64,000 nt of DNA from positions 53,727-117,726 of the forward strand of contig NZ_FOLC01000009.1 of the NCBI RefSeq assembly GCF_900112135.1, written 5' to 3'. The notes under the pieces were generated by a model that did no database searches, had not been told where the DNA came from, and saw nothing but the letters and a program-made list of their open reading frames with translations. The stretch is from Collimonas sp. OK412 (GTDB lineage Bacteria > Pseudomonadota > Gammaproteobacteria > Burkholderiales > Burkholderiaceae_D). Below, piece by piece: positions 1-10,827 of this stretch; position 1 is the first letter of the stretch, and the number at the start of each line of letters is the position of its first letter. A program made the translations under genes and the position numbers.

Positions 1-218
1 GCTACTGGCTTTTTGGCCGCGACAGCTTTCTTGGCAACCGGTTTCTTGGCTGCTGGTTTTGCTGCTGCCTTAGCTGCCGGCTTTTTCGCTGCTACAGCTT
101 TCTTAGCAACTGGTTTCTTAGCTGCTGCTGGTTTTGCTTTAGCTGCTGGCTTCTTGGCCGGGGCTGCTTTCTTCGCAGCGGGTTTCTTCGCTGCGGGTTT
201 CTTTGCTGCTGTTGCCAT
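1..218 (-). CDS. H1-like Lys/Ala-rich DNA-binding protein (3' end outside window)
   Basis: The visible 72 codons read MATAAKKPAAKK and continue as imperfect AAKKPAAKK / KKPVAKKAVA repeats, almost only Ala, Lys and Pro. This is the composition of bacterial histone H1-like and AlgP-like C-terminal tails, which bind DNA through charge. The start is fixed by an AAGGAGA ribosome site about 7 bases upstream of the ATG at 218. The reading frame is still open at base 1, so any downstream domain is not seen. A related tail occurs in the SWIB protein at 12510. The opposite strand also has a long frame of Ala/Phe/Leu repeats, which is a mirror of this low-complexity sequence. Function in nucleoid organisation or gene regulation is inferred. 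Confidence 0.8.
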   Translation of the reverse strand, partial: MATAAKKPAAKKPAAKKAAPAKKPAAKAKPAAAKKPVAKKAVAAKKPAAKAAAKPAAKKPVAKKAVAAKKPV

Positions 219-706
219 TTTGTTTCTCCTTCACGTGATGGAAAAAATCAAGCTCCAAGTTGGAAACCCGACGAACCCATCGCGATGGGAACGGCGGATT
301 ATTCATCGGCGCAATCAACTCTGCTTGCGCTAATGAATTCGGCACCAGCTGAACTGCTCCATCCCCTCATTGATGCAGCACTTCAGCCATTATTGGCCAG
401 GGTCTTTTCCCAGCTTCCGGGCTGGGAGGAAGAATTCGCATCACCCGCAGGCTGCGATCCTTGGCCAAAAAAACGCTAGCGGCTATGCCAGCGTCGGAAT
501 TCTGTTACAAAATGGTTGGTTTTTCCAAAGAAAACGCCGCCAAACCCGACTGAATCGGGGTAAGCGGCGACAACAGATAAGTACGTTTCTGTCTTTGGCT
601 GTTCATTAAATTTGGAAATCACCTTTTAGTTTGCAGACTTTTTTATAGTACTAAGCGCTGCAGGTAAGCCATTCACCTCGTTATTCTTGTCCGAGATCTG
701 AAGCCT
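219..706. other. Gene-free stretch between the H1-like gene and nrdB
   Basis: About 490 bases with no convincing gene. It holds a leftward terminator (527-569), a perfect hairpin TCCCAGC/GCTGGGA at 408-427 without a U-run, and a 14-base palindrome CCCATCGCGATGGG at 276-289 about 60 bases upstream of the H1-like start. Short open frames here (for example 285-479) show no recognisable domain or ribosome site. The upstream control region of the H1-like gene should lie here, but I see no good promoter hexamers. Confidence 0.5.
527..569 (-). terminator. Intrinsic terminator, leftward, after nrdB
   Basis: Arms CGCCGC (535-540) and GCGGCG (564-569) enclose a second stem CCCGA/TCGGG (545-559). Read leftward the hairpin is followed by TTTTCTTT (534-527). 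It lies about 140 bases beyond the nrdB stop and probably ends the nrdAB transcript. Confidence 0.7.
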
Positions 707-1882
707 TTATTCCCAGTTCAGTGCACCGCCTGTTTGATATTCGATTACACGAGTCTCAAAAAAGTTGCGTTCTTTTTTCAGGTCGATCATCTCGCTCATC
801 CAGGGGAAGGGATTTTCTTCCTGAGGGAACATTGGATCCAGTCCGATCTGTTGCGCGCGGCGATTTGCGATGAACCGCAAGTAGCCTTTGAACATTGGCG
901 CATTCAAACCGAGCACTCCACGCGGCATTGTATCCTCTGCGTAGCGATATTCCAACTCTACTGCGCTTAAAAACAACGCTTTGATCTCATCGCGGAATTC
1001 CGGTGTCCACAAATGCGGGTTTTCCATCTTGATCGTGTTGATCAAATCGATCCCGAAATTGCAGTGCATCGACTCGTCGCGCAGGATGTACTGGTACTGC
1101 TCGGCTGCGCCCATCATCTTGTTCTGGCGGCCTAGCGCAAGGATCTGCGTGAAGCCGACGTAGAAGAAAAGACCTTCCATGATGCAGGCGAAGACGATCA
1201 GCGAGCGCAGCAATTTCTGATCGTTTTCAGTAGTGCCGGTCTTGAACTCGGGATCGGTCAGCGTATTGATGAAGGGGATCAGGAATTCGTCTTTGTCGCG
1301 GATCGATTTGACTTCGTGATAGGCGTTGAAGATTTCCGCCTCGTCCAGGCCGAGCGATTCCACGATGTATTGATAGGCGTGAGTATGGATCGCTTCCTCG
1401 AAAGCCTGGCGCAGCAGGTACTGGCGGCATTCCGGCGCAGTGATGTGGCGGTAGGTGCCGAGCACGATATTGTTGGCGGCAAGCGAGTCGGCGGTGACGA
1501 AGAATCCCAGGTTGCGCTTGACCAGGCGCCGTTCGTCTTCGGTCAGGCCGTTCGGGTTCTTCCACAGCTCGATATCGCGCTGCATGTTGATTTCCTGCGG
1601 CATCCAGTGGTTGGCGCAGCCGGCCAGGTACTTGTCCCAGGCCCATTTGTACTTGAACGGCACCAGCTGGTTGACGTCGGTATGGCCGTTGATGATGCGT
1701 TTGTCCGCGGCATTGACGCGGTGGCTGACATCGACCGCAGGCGCGGCGGCGGCCTGTCCCATCAACGCCGGGTTGAGAGCGGTATCGGACATCTGCGGAC
1801 GCGCCGAAGGAGCAAATGCCGGTTGCGCCGGCATGGGCGGAGTACGAGGGGCCGAACTTTTTTCTTCATCCCAGGAGAGCAT
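707..1882 (-). CDS. nrdB: Ribonucleoside-diphosphate reductase, class Ia beta subunit
   Basis: 391 residues. This subunit houses the diferric-tyrosyl radical cofactor that NrdA uses to reduce ribonucleotides to deoxyribonucleotides in the cytoplasm. The metal ligands expected for the family are present: Asp132, Glu163 and His166, Glu236, Glu270 and His273, and the radical tyrosine is Tyr170 in EAIHTHAY. Residues 1-55 are a Pro/Ala-rich extension without a known domain. The C-terminus TGGALNWE is the type of tail that docks on NrdA. It lies downstream of nrdA on the same strand, but 234 bases apart, with a repeat element in the gap, which is wider than usual for this operon. Confidence 0.96.
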   Translation of the reverse strand: MLSWDEEKSSAPRTPPMPAQPAFAPSARPQMSDTALNPALMGQAAAAPAVDVSHRVNAADKRIINGHTDVNQLVPFKYKWAWDKYLAGCANHWMPQEINMQRDIELWKNPNGLTEDERRLVKRNLGFFVTADSLAANNIVLGTYRHITAPECRQYLLRQAFEEAIHTHAYQYIVESLGLDEAEIFNAYHEVKSIRDKDEFLIPFINTLTDPEFKTGTTENDQKLLRSLIVFACIMEGLFFYVGFTQILALGRQNKMMGAAEQYQYILRDESMHCNFGIDLINTIKMENPHLWTPEFRDEIKALFLSAVELEYRYAEDTMPRGVLGLNAPMFKGYLRFIANRRAQQIGLDPMFPQEENPFPWMSEMIDLKKERNFFETRVIEYQTGGALNWE

Positions 1883-1902
1883 TCTTTATTCCTTTATCTT
1901 TC

Positions 1903-1992
1903 GTAGGGTGGGCGGCTGTGCCCGCGCGCGAGCTCGAATTGATCGCTACGCTTGTTTCGATAACGCGTCGGCAGATTACCCGCCCACCCTAC
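1903..1992. repeat. Imperfect hairpin element with 13-base inverted ends
   Basis: GTAGGGTGGGCGG (1903-1915) is matched exactly by its reverse complement at 1980-1992, enclosing about 64 bases. Ends of the GTAGGGTGGGC type are common in dispersed palindromic repeats of proteobacteria, some mobilised by REP-associated transposases. No transposase is present here. It sits between nrdA and nrdB. Confidence 0.6.
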
Positions 1993-2012
1993 TTGTCTTT
2001 GCAATTGCTACG

Positions 2013-2040
2013 TTTTATCTCTAGTCAGCTGAGGACAAAG
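2013..2040. repeat. Short dispersed motif, copy A
   Basis: TTTTATCTCTAGTCAGCTGA followed by GGACAAAG. The core CTAGTC-(4)-GAGGACA-AG recurs at 19517-19536 and 31819-31838, always between genes. Similarity with the 31.8 kb copy extends over about 30 bases. Confidence 0.5.
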
Positions 2041-2116
2041 GGCACGCCGACTGCAGCACGGAAGCCTGATTCACTACACTGCAGCACCGCTTGAACCTTG
2101 CCCTCAAACAGCTGGC

Positions 2117-5041
<2,925 letters not shown>

Positions 5042-5390
5042 TGAGCCTCCCGAGACTGTGAAAACAGGCGAAACAATTACGCCTGCTGTTATTAATTAGA
5101 ACCTTGGAACCGTTGATGGTTCAGATACTGCTATTGCTGCATCAGTCATTGCCGGATCAGCTGTTGACCCACGGCTGCCTGTCGGCAGGCGTTCGTGACC
5201 GATGCCCAAATTAAGATAAAAAAAAGAGAAAACCAACGTTAAAAGAATGGTTGACGAAGACCGGCAACAAACCCAGAGGCTACTGAGCAGCCTGTCCGAC
5301 ACCTGCATTTATACTGACGTGAGTACAAAAACAAAACACCACATAGGTGGACAGACCATGCAAAGCAAACCAAGGACGAAGTACGGAAAA

Positions 5391-5436
5391 ACACTACATA
5401 TAGGTTTCTGGATTTGATTTTTACTAATTGTAGTAC
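5391..5436 (-). promoter_or_regulatory. Candidate NrdR operator pair
   Basis: Box 1 (5391-5406), read ACACTACATATAGGTT, fits the NrdR consensus ACACWATATMTTGTGT in most positions, read on either strand. Box 2 (5421-5436), centred on ACTAATTGTAGT, is weaker. Their centres are 30 bases apart, close to the roughly 31-base spacing known for NrdR pairs, and box 2 covers the -10 element. Repression by NrdR when (d)ATP is plentiful is inferred. Confidence 0.5.
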
Positions 5437-5455
5437 CTAGAACTCGCCGATGCAA
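5427..5455 (-). promoter_or_regulatory. Sigma-70 type promoter of nrdA
   Basis: Leftward TTGCAT (5455-5450), a 17-base spacer and TACAAT (5432-5427). The predicted start is near 5420. Confidence 0.6.
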
Positions 5456-5495
5456 TCCAAAAGTAGGATCTTTTTTATACTCGAAAAGAGACTAT

Positions 5496-6137
5496 TCAAT
5501 TGACTTTTTTGTCTATGGCGGGAAAACGCAGCGCAGGTTCGCCTGGCGTTTTTGGTGCATGCCCGGCTAAGGCTTGCTGGTATTGGGTCCAGTCAAAAAA
5601 CGGACCGGGATCGGTCTTTCTGCCGGGTGCAATATGTTCATGCCCGGCCACCGCGGCGAGAGGGTAACGCAACTGCAAGGCATGGGTCAATGTCGCCAGC
5701 GCATGATATTGCAACGCGGAAAATTGTTCGAAATCGGTGCCTTCCAGTTCAATCCCGATTGAAAAATCATTGCAGCGCTCACGGCCCTCGAAACATGACG
5801 CACCCGCATGCCAGGCCCTGTCATTGGCGGAGACAAACTGCACAACCCCGCCGTCGCGCAGTATCAGGAAATGGGAAGAAACCCTGAGTGGTCGCAGCTG
5901 TTCGAAATAAGGATGCGCATCGTAATCCAGGCGATTGCCGAACAGGTCGGCAATATAGGGGCCGCCAAACTGCCCCGGCGGCAGGCTGATGTTGTGGATC
6001 ACCAGCAAATCGGCGACGCAGCCCTCCGGCCTGGCGTCGCAATTGGGGGAAGACTGGCGCACGACTTCATCGGGACGGCACCAGCCGTCTGCGCCGATTG
6101 CAAAATACGGGGGAAGCGGTTTCTGCTGCTCCGTCAT
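5496..6137 (-). CDS. ampD: 1,6-anhydro-N-acetylmuramyl-L-alanine amidase AmpD
   Basis: 213 residues, cytoplasmic zinc amidase of the N-acetylmuramoyl-L-alanine amidase type 2 family. It cleaves the stem peptide from 1,6-anhydroMurNAc peptides during cell-wall recycling and so limits inducers of AmpC. The zinc ligands are visible: His48 in LLVIHNIS, His166 in AGHEHIAPGRKTDPG and Asp176 in the same motif. Cytoplasmic location follows from the absence of a signal peptide. It follows pilR by 11 bases and may share its transcript; a functional link between the two is not expected. Confidence 0.93.
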   Translation of the reverse strand: MTEQQKPLPPYFAIGADGWCRPDEVVRQSSPNCDARPEGCVADLLVIHNISLPPGQFGGPYIADLFGNRLDYDAHPYFEQLRPLRVSSHFLILRDGGVVQFVSANDRAWHAGASCFEGRERCNDFSIGIELEGTDFEQFSALQYHALATLTHALQLRYPLAAVAGHEHIAPGRKTDPGPFFDWTQYQQALAGHAPKTPGEPALRFPAIDKKVN

Positions 6138-6148
6138 TGTTACCTACC

Positions 6149-7627
6149 CTAATCTTGCTCGTGGATCGACAATCGTTGCATCCGGTAGCGCAGCTGGCGG
6201 AAACTGATGCCCAGCAGATCGGCGGCCTTGGTGCGGTTGAAATGCGTACGCGTCAGCGCCTGCCGGATGACGTCGCGCTCGATATCGTCAAGATAGTCCG
6301 GCAGCGACGATGGCAGTTCGGCGCCGTTAAATTGTGCCGGCATGCCGGCAACGACCGGCTCCAGGCTCGCCGGCGCACCGGCCGCCAGCGCGGCGGCCTC
6401 GCTGTAATGGTCGGCAAGGTCCGGCGCTTCCACGGGCCGCCCCTGGCCAGCCCCTTTCAAACCCAGGTCCGCCACTTCAATTACGCCGTCATTGGCGAAC
6501 GCCAGCGCCCGCTCCAGGATATTTTCCAGTTCGCGCACATTGCCCGGAAACGCATAAGCGCAAAGAGCCGACAGCGCCGCCGGCGCCAGCGTCACTTGTT
6601 CCGCCTGCGGCGTAAACGCCGACAGCCGTCCCAGGATCGCCGCGACCAGCAGGCCGATGTCATCCAGCCGTTCCCGCAGCGGCGGCAACTTTAATTCGAT
6701 GACATTCAAACGATAGTACAAATCCTGGCGAAATCTACCTGATTCGACACACTCGGCCAGATTCTGGTGGGTGGCGCTGACCAGCCGCACATCTACCGCC
6801 TCCTCCACCGTCGCGCCGACCTTGCGCACGCGGCGCTCCTGGATCGCACGCAACAGCTTGACCTGCATCGCCAGCGGCAGGTCGGCAACCTCATCCAGCA
6901 GCAAGGTGCCGCCGTTGGCGGCCTGGAAAAATCCGTCCCGGTCATCGGCAGCGCCGGTAAACGCGCCTTTGCGGTAGCCGAAGAACTCCGCTTCCATCAA
7001 GGCTTCCGGAATTGCGCCGCAATTGACGGCGACAAAGGGCTTGTCGGCGCGCGGACTGAGCGCATGGATATCGCGCGCCGCCAGTTCCTTGCCGCTGCCG
7101 GACTCGCCGGTGATCGCCACCGGCGCCATGCTGCGCGCCAGACGCACGATCTGGGTGCGCAATTCCTGCATGGCGGCGGATTGACCGATCAGGCGCAACG
7201 CTGAGCCCGCACCGGCGCGGAGTTTCGAGTCAGCCACCGGCCGCGGGGTTTCGACCGGCTTGCCGACGCGCAGCGCCGATTGCACCATCAAGCGCAGCTG
7301 GTCCAGCGCCACCGGCTTCGACAGATAATCGAAAGCGCCTGCCTTCAGCGCCATGACGGCGTTGTCGGCGCTGCCATAGGCGGTAATCACGGCAATCGGT
7401 ATCACCTTTTCGCCGGCGGTGACTTCGCGCACCAGTTCGATCCCGAGTCCGTCCGGCAGGCGCATGTCGGTCAGGATCAGCGCGTAGTCATTTTGCGCCA
7501 GGTGGCTGCGCGCCGCGAACAGGCTGTCGGCGCTGTCGACATCCAGCCCCATCTTGACCAAGGCGATTTCCAGCAGTTCGCGCAGGTGCGCTTCGTCGTC
7601 AACAACCAGAATACGGGGTGAGCTCAT
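6149..7627 (-). CDS. pilR: Sigma-54-dependent response regulator PilR
   Basis: 492 residues with three parts: a receiver domain (about 5-120, phosphoacceptor Asp54 in ILTDMRLPDG), an AAA+ sigma-54 activator domain (about 155-385, Walker A GESGSGKE and the sigma-54 contact motif GAFTGA), and a Fis-type helix-turn-helix at the C-terminus (NRTKAADLLGISFRQLRYRM). It is 24 bases downstream of a PilS-type kinase, and that pairing is the reason for naming it PilR, the activator of type IV pilin transcription. Pilus assembly genes pilBCD are present at 48.5 kb. NtrC-family alternatives are possible on sequence alone. Confidence 0.88.
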   Translation of the reverse strand: MSSPRILVVDDEAHLRELLEIALVKMGLDVDSADSLFAARSHLAQNDYALILTDMRLPDGLGIELVREVTAGEKVIPIAVITAYGSADNAVMALKAGAFDYLSKPVALDQLRLMVQSALRVGKPVETPRPVADSKLRAGAGSALRLIGQSAAMQELRTQIVRLARSMAPVAITGESGSGKELAARDIHALSPRADKPFVAVNCGAIPEALMEAEFFGYRKGAFTGAADDRDGFFQAANGGTLLLDEVADLPLAMQVKLLRAIQERRVRKVGATVEEAVDVRLVSATHQNLAECVESGRFRQDLYYRLNVIELKLPPLRERLDDIGLLVAAILGRLSAFTPQAEQVTLAPAALSALCAYAFPGNVRELENILERALAFANDGVIEVADLGLKGAGQGRPVEAPDLADHYSEAAALAAGAPASLEPVVAGMPAQFNGAELPSSLPDYLDDIERDVIRQALTRTHFNRTKAADLLGISFRQLRYRMQRLSIHEQD

Positions 7628-7651
7628 GGCATTCGTCTTTTTCAGTCAATT

Positions 7652-9385
7652 CTAATCAGCAGGAGACACAGGGTCATGGGCAGCAAACGCAATAACAAAA
7701 CGGCCACTCACATGGCTGGAATTCTGTCCTTGGACATCATGCCGGTATTCATAATCGAGCAACGCGCCATTATTCAAACACAACTCGCGCGCTAAAAACA
7801 AGCCCAGCCCCGTGCCCTTGCTGGAGGTGGTGTAAAACGGCTCGAACAGGTGCGCCCGCACCGCCGGCGAAATCGGTTCGCCATCATCCTGCACATGCAG
7901 TTCCAGACGCCCGGCGACGCTAGACATGACCTGCAAGCGCATCCCGCCCGGACGGCCGCTGGCGTAACGCACCGCATTCGACAGCAGGTTTGTCACGACT
8001 TCGCGCAGGTGCAAGGGGTCGAACCACACGCTTTGCCGATCCGCGGCATCGATCTGCAAGTCAATCGCGGCCGGCGCCACCGCATGGGTCTGCCTGAAAT
8101 CGCTGACGATCTCCTGCAGCAAGGGCGCAAGCAAGATCGGCTCCAGCTGCCGCTGCGCCTTGCGCGACAGCTTCAGGATATCCTCAATCATGCGGTTCAG
8201 GCGCGCTACGTTGTCTTCGATGATCGTCAGCAGGCGCGCCTCGGCCTCGTCGGCCGCCTCTTCCGCCAGCAAGGTTGCGGCATAGGAAATCGAGGCCAGC
8301 GGATTGCGTACCTCATGGGCGATGCTGGCAGTCAGGCGGCCCATGGCAGCCAGTTTCAATTGCTGGGCCTGGTTCTCGATTTCGCTGACATCCTGCAAAA
8401 AGATGACTGCCCGGTACTCGCTCAGTTCGCGCATCCTGACTGCCGCAAAGCGCACTTTCAAATGCGCCGCCAGCTCGCGCCGTCCGCTCCAGTCGATGGC
8501 CGCGGCGTCCTGGCCAAGGTCATCGGTATGCTTGATGGTGACGAATACCGCCTCGCCTACCGCCGGCGAAACCGCATGCGGCAGGTCGCTTACCCGCGAT
8601 TCCCAGGCAAACAAGGCATCGGTGATCGGCGCCAGCACCGCATAATCACTCAGTTTGTGCTGCTGTTCTTCATCCGACAAGGCCAAACCCAGCATGCGCT
8701 CCGCCGCCGGATTCGCCATGATCAGGGTGCCAAGCGGATCGACCACCAGCAAGCCGTCGCCCATATCCTTGATTGCGATGCGATTGATATCCATTTGCAC
8801 CCGCAGGTCCCGGCCGCGCTGGGTCGCCAGCTCCTCTTGCTTGATCAGCTTGTCGGCAAGCCGGTTGATCACCAGCACGGCAAAAAAGAAAGCGCCGCCA
8901 TACAAACCGGCTTGCAGGCTGGAGGCATCCGGCGCCGATTGCAATATCTGGTAACCGCTTTCAGCCAGCAGCACCATGGTCGCAATCGACACAAACAACA
9001 GCGCCACCAGCAGCGGCGCCAGGATTGCCGAGCCGGCCAGCGGAAAAAGGTACAGGATGGCCAGGCCGCCCTTGGCGCCGCCGGCGCCTATATACAAGAT
9101 CGACACCGCGATCATGTCGACCGTGATCGGCAGTACTATCTGCGCCATGTAATGGCGGCGGTAATACGCCGTGACGAGCGTGAAGACGGCGGCGCACAGC
9201 AGGTAGACGCTGCAGGTCTGCGGATTGGTAAACAGCTGCGAGAACCAGGTCTCGTTCTTACTCTGGGTGCTGAGATAGGCCAGCATCACCATTGCAACCA
9301 CGATCCGGGTCACGTTGAAGGTCTGGAGCGTGCGCCAGAAAGTGTCCGGCTTACCGCTCAACGGGGCGACGGTGGAGCTAGTCAT
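7652..9385 (-). CDS. pilS: Membrane sensor histidine kinase PilS
   Basis: 577 residues. The N-terminal 190 or so residues contain about six hydrophobic membrane segments (for example MLAYLSTQ and LLVALLFVSIATMVLL), then a PAS-like domain (about 200-330), a dimerisation/phosphoacceptor helix with His357 in SIAHEVRNPLAS, and an ATPase domain with TNLLSNAVRYA (N box) and GTGLGLFLAREL (G2 box). This multi-membrane-segment layout is that of PilS, which phosphorylates PilR. The start at 9385 lies 100 bases after the PP0621-like gene, so its promoter may be in that gap. Confidence 0.88.
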   Translation of the reverse strand: MTSSTVAPLSGKPDTFWRTLQTFNVTRIVVAMVMLAYLSTQSKNETWFSQLFTNPQTCSVYLLCAAVFTLVTAYYRRHYMAQIVLPITVDMIAVSILYIGAGGAKGGLAILYLFPLAGSAILAPLLVALLFVSIATMVLLAESGYQILQSAPDASSLQAGLYGGAFFFAVLVINRLADKLIKQEELATQRGRDLRVQMDINRIAIKDMGDGLLVVDPLGTLIMANPAAERMLGLALSDEEQQHKLSDYAVLAPITDALFAWESRVSDLPHAVSPAVGEAVFVTIKHTDDLGQDAAAIDWSGRRELAAHLKVRFAAVRMRELSEYRAVIFLQDVSEIENQAQQLKLAAMGRLTASIAHEVRNPLASISYAATLLAEEAADEAEARLLTIIEDNVARLNRMIEDILKLSRKAQRQLEPILLAPLLQEIVSDFRQTHAVAPAAIDLQIDAADRQSVWFDPLHLREVVTNLLSNAVRYASGRPGGMRLQVMSSVAGRLELHVQDDGEPISPAVRAHLFEPFYTTSSKGTGLGLFLARELCLNNGALLDYEYRHDVQGQNSSHVSGRFVIAFAAHDPVSPAD

Positions 9386-9484
9386 GCGGGTCCTGTCTCA
9401 CAATGGATCGGGCAATCGCAGGCCGGACGCTATCAAGCGCCGGCCTCGACTGAAATAAGCATAACGGCTCAAAGTGGATTAAAT

Positions 9485-9748
9485 TCAGGAAGCATGCAGG
9501 CGACGGTGTTCCGCACTGCAAAAAACCGCGCCGGAAGCATCGGCCAGCGCTTCCGATGCCGGGAAATGCATGCCGCAATGGGCGCAAGCCACCATGGCTT
9601 CGGCCTGTGGCGAAGCGCCGGCGGCCGAGGGACCATGGTCAAAGGTCGATCCGCCTGGGGTGGAACGATCCCGGCCGAGATTCTTTTTCAGGCGCTGCAG
9701 CCAGACGATGACAGCCAATACCACGACAATTAAAATAATCAGTTTCAT
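9485..9748 (-). CDS. PP0621-like small membrane-anchored zinc-finger protein
   Basis: 87 residues: an N-terminal membrane segment (3-17, IILIVVVLAVIVWLQ), a polar linker and a C-terminal Cys cluster CAHCGMHF ... FCSAEHRRLH that could bind one zinc ion. It resembles the PP0621 family found near pilS in many beta- and gammaproteobacteria; its role is unknown. Its start overlaps the stop of the upstream gene by four bases (ATGA), showing translational coupling. Confidence 0.75.
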   Translation of the reverse strand: MKLIILIVVVLAVIVWLQRLKKNLGRDRSTPGGSTFDHGPSAAGASPQAEAMVACAHCGMHFPASEALADASGAVFCSAEHRRLHAS

Positions 9749-10554
9749 ACCAATACCCGATGCAACACAACTTCAAGCACGAAACGGCTCCCTACATACG
9801 CCAGCAGTAAAACGGCAAATCCGGTCAAGGTAAAGCTGAGCGCGGTGCGGCCGCGCCAGCCTTGCCACTTGCGGCCTGCCAGCAACAGGCCGAACAAGGC
9901 CCATGACAACATGGTGAAAATGGTCTTGTGATCCCATTTGAAAGCCTTGTTGAACAGCTCCTCGGAAAACACCACCCCCGACAGCACCGTCAGCGTCAGC
10001 AAGAAAAATCCGAAAGCAATCAGGCGAAACAGCAGCTTTTCCATGGTCAGCAAGGCTGGCAAGCGATCCAGCGCATGCCCGAACCAGCCGGCTTTCGCCC
10101 CGCCCGGACGGGTATGCAGGCGCGATTCCTGCAATACCATCAGCACTGCGTGGAATGCGGCGATAGTCAGGGTGCTGTAGGCCAGGATGGAAATCACGAT
10201 ATGCCAGAGGAATACCGGCGACTTGCCGTTCAGCGCCACCATGTTCCCCGGGAACATGGCCGGCAGGACCGCCGCTAGCGCCGCCATCGGCAGCACCAGG
10301 ACCCGCAGGCCGTCCAAGGTGTAGTTGCGGTTTTCCAGCCAGTAGGCGGCGACCGATACCCACAAGGTCGCCGACAGCATCATCGAAAACCCGACCCGCA
10401 GCTCCTCCGGCCCGACCACGTCGGACCACAGCACGCCGCCATGCAGCACCCAGGCGACGGCGACAACAATGGAGATGGTCTGGCGGCGGCTCGACGGCAA
10501 GAAGGTGCAGCCTATATATAGCAGCGCCACCAGAACGAAAAGATATGTTTGCAT
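9745..10554 (-). CDS. CcsA/YpjD-type cytochrome c assembly membrane protein
   Basis: 269 residues with about eight hydrophobic segments. The C-terminal half carries FKWDHKTIFTMLSWALFG, the WD region typical of heme-handling CcsA/CcmC/YpjD proteins. In this family heme is bound in the inner membrane; the YpjD branch next to ffh is widely conserved but its exact role is not settled. It is read divergently from ffh with about 270 bases between. Confidence 0.8.
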   Translation of the reverse strand: MQTYLFVLVALLYIGCTFLPSSRRQTISIVVAVAWVLHGGVLWSDVVGPEELRVGFSMMLSATLWVSVAAYWLENRNYTLDGLRVLVLPMAALAAVLPAMFPGNMVALNGKSPVFLWHIVISILAYSTLTIAAFHAVLMVLQESRLHTRPGGAKAGWFGHALDRLPALLTMEKLLFRLIAFGFFLLTLTVLSGVVFSEELFNKAFKWDHKTIFTMLSWALFGLLLAGRKWQGWRGRTALSFTLTGFAVLLLAYVGSRFVLEVVLHRVLV

Positions 10555-10827
10555 CGTGTAAGTTTACAACATGTGGCGTCTGCGCGGCGTGCTCAAACAG
10601 CGTGGCTGGCCAGCCAGATATGCCGGCCGCCGTTTCTTGCATGTTGTACATCATCCCCAGCTATCCCCGGACCGCGGCTTTTATTCCAGGGTCGGCCTCG
10701 GCCCGCATCAGGTAAAATGGCTGTTTACATGCATTATCGTGGTCATTTTAATGCGCATCGGGGTATCGATGACGCGAAAATGGTCCACATTAACCACGCA
10801 CTTCTTCTGGAAACGCTGTTACCCACC

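Larger units (their letters stand above)
5042..5495. other. Long nrdA leader and promoter region
   Basis: A 454-base gap between nrdA and ampD. The best promoter (5427-5455) would give an untranslated leader of about 380 bases. The leader contains a stem CAGGCG/CGCCTG (5065-5085) just upstream of the ribosome site, a GCCTG/CAGGC stem near 5180 and a T-rich run (leftward) near 5215-5226. A 70-codon frame (5096-5308) lies in it, but no ribosome site or family is evident, so it is not called. Confidence 0.5.

Noticed and set aside
13-333. Rightward open frame rich in Ala, Phe, Leu and Gly repeats
   Set aside because: It is the complement of the Lys/Ala/Pro repeats of the H1-like gene on the other strand, which has a proper ribosome site and a known composition.
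285-479. 64-codon rightward frame between the H1-like gene and nrdB
   Set aside because: No ribosome site, no domain, and no conserved context.
5096-5308. 70-codon leftward frame in the nrdA leader
   Set aside because: No ribosome site or family resemblance. A leader peptide is conceivable but nothing in the sequence supports it.
7850-9733. Rightward open frame of about 627 codons over pilS
   Set aside because: Antisense mirror of pilS and its neighbour; residue pattern rich in Arg, His and Gln typical of such shadows.
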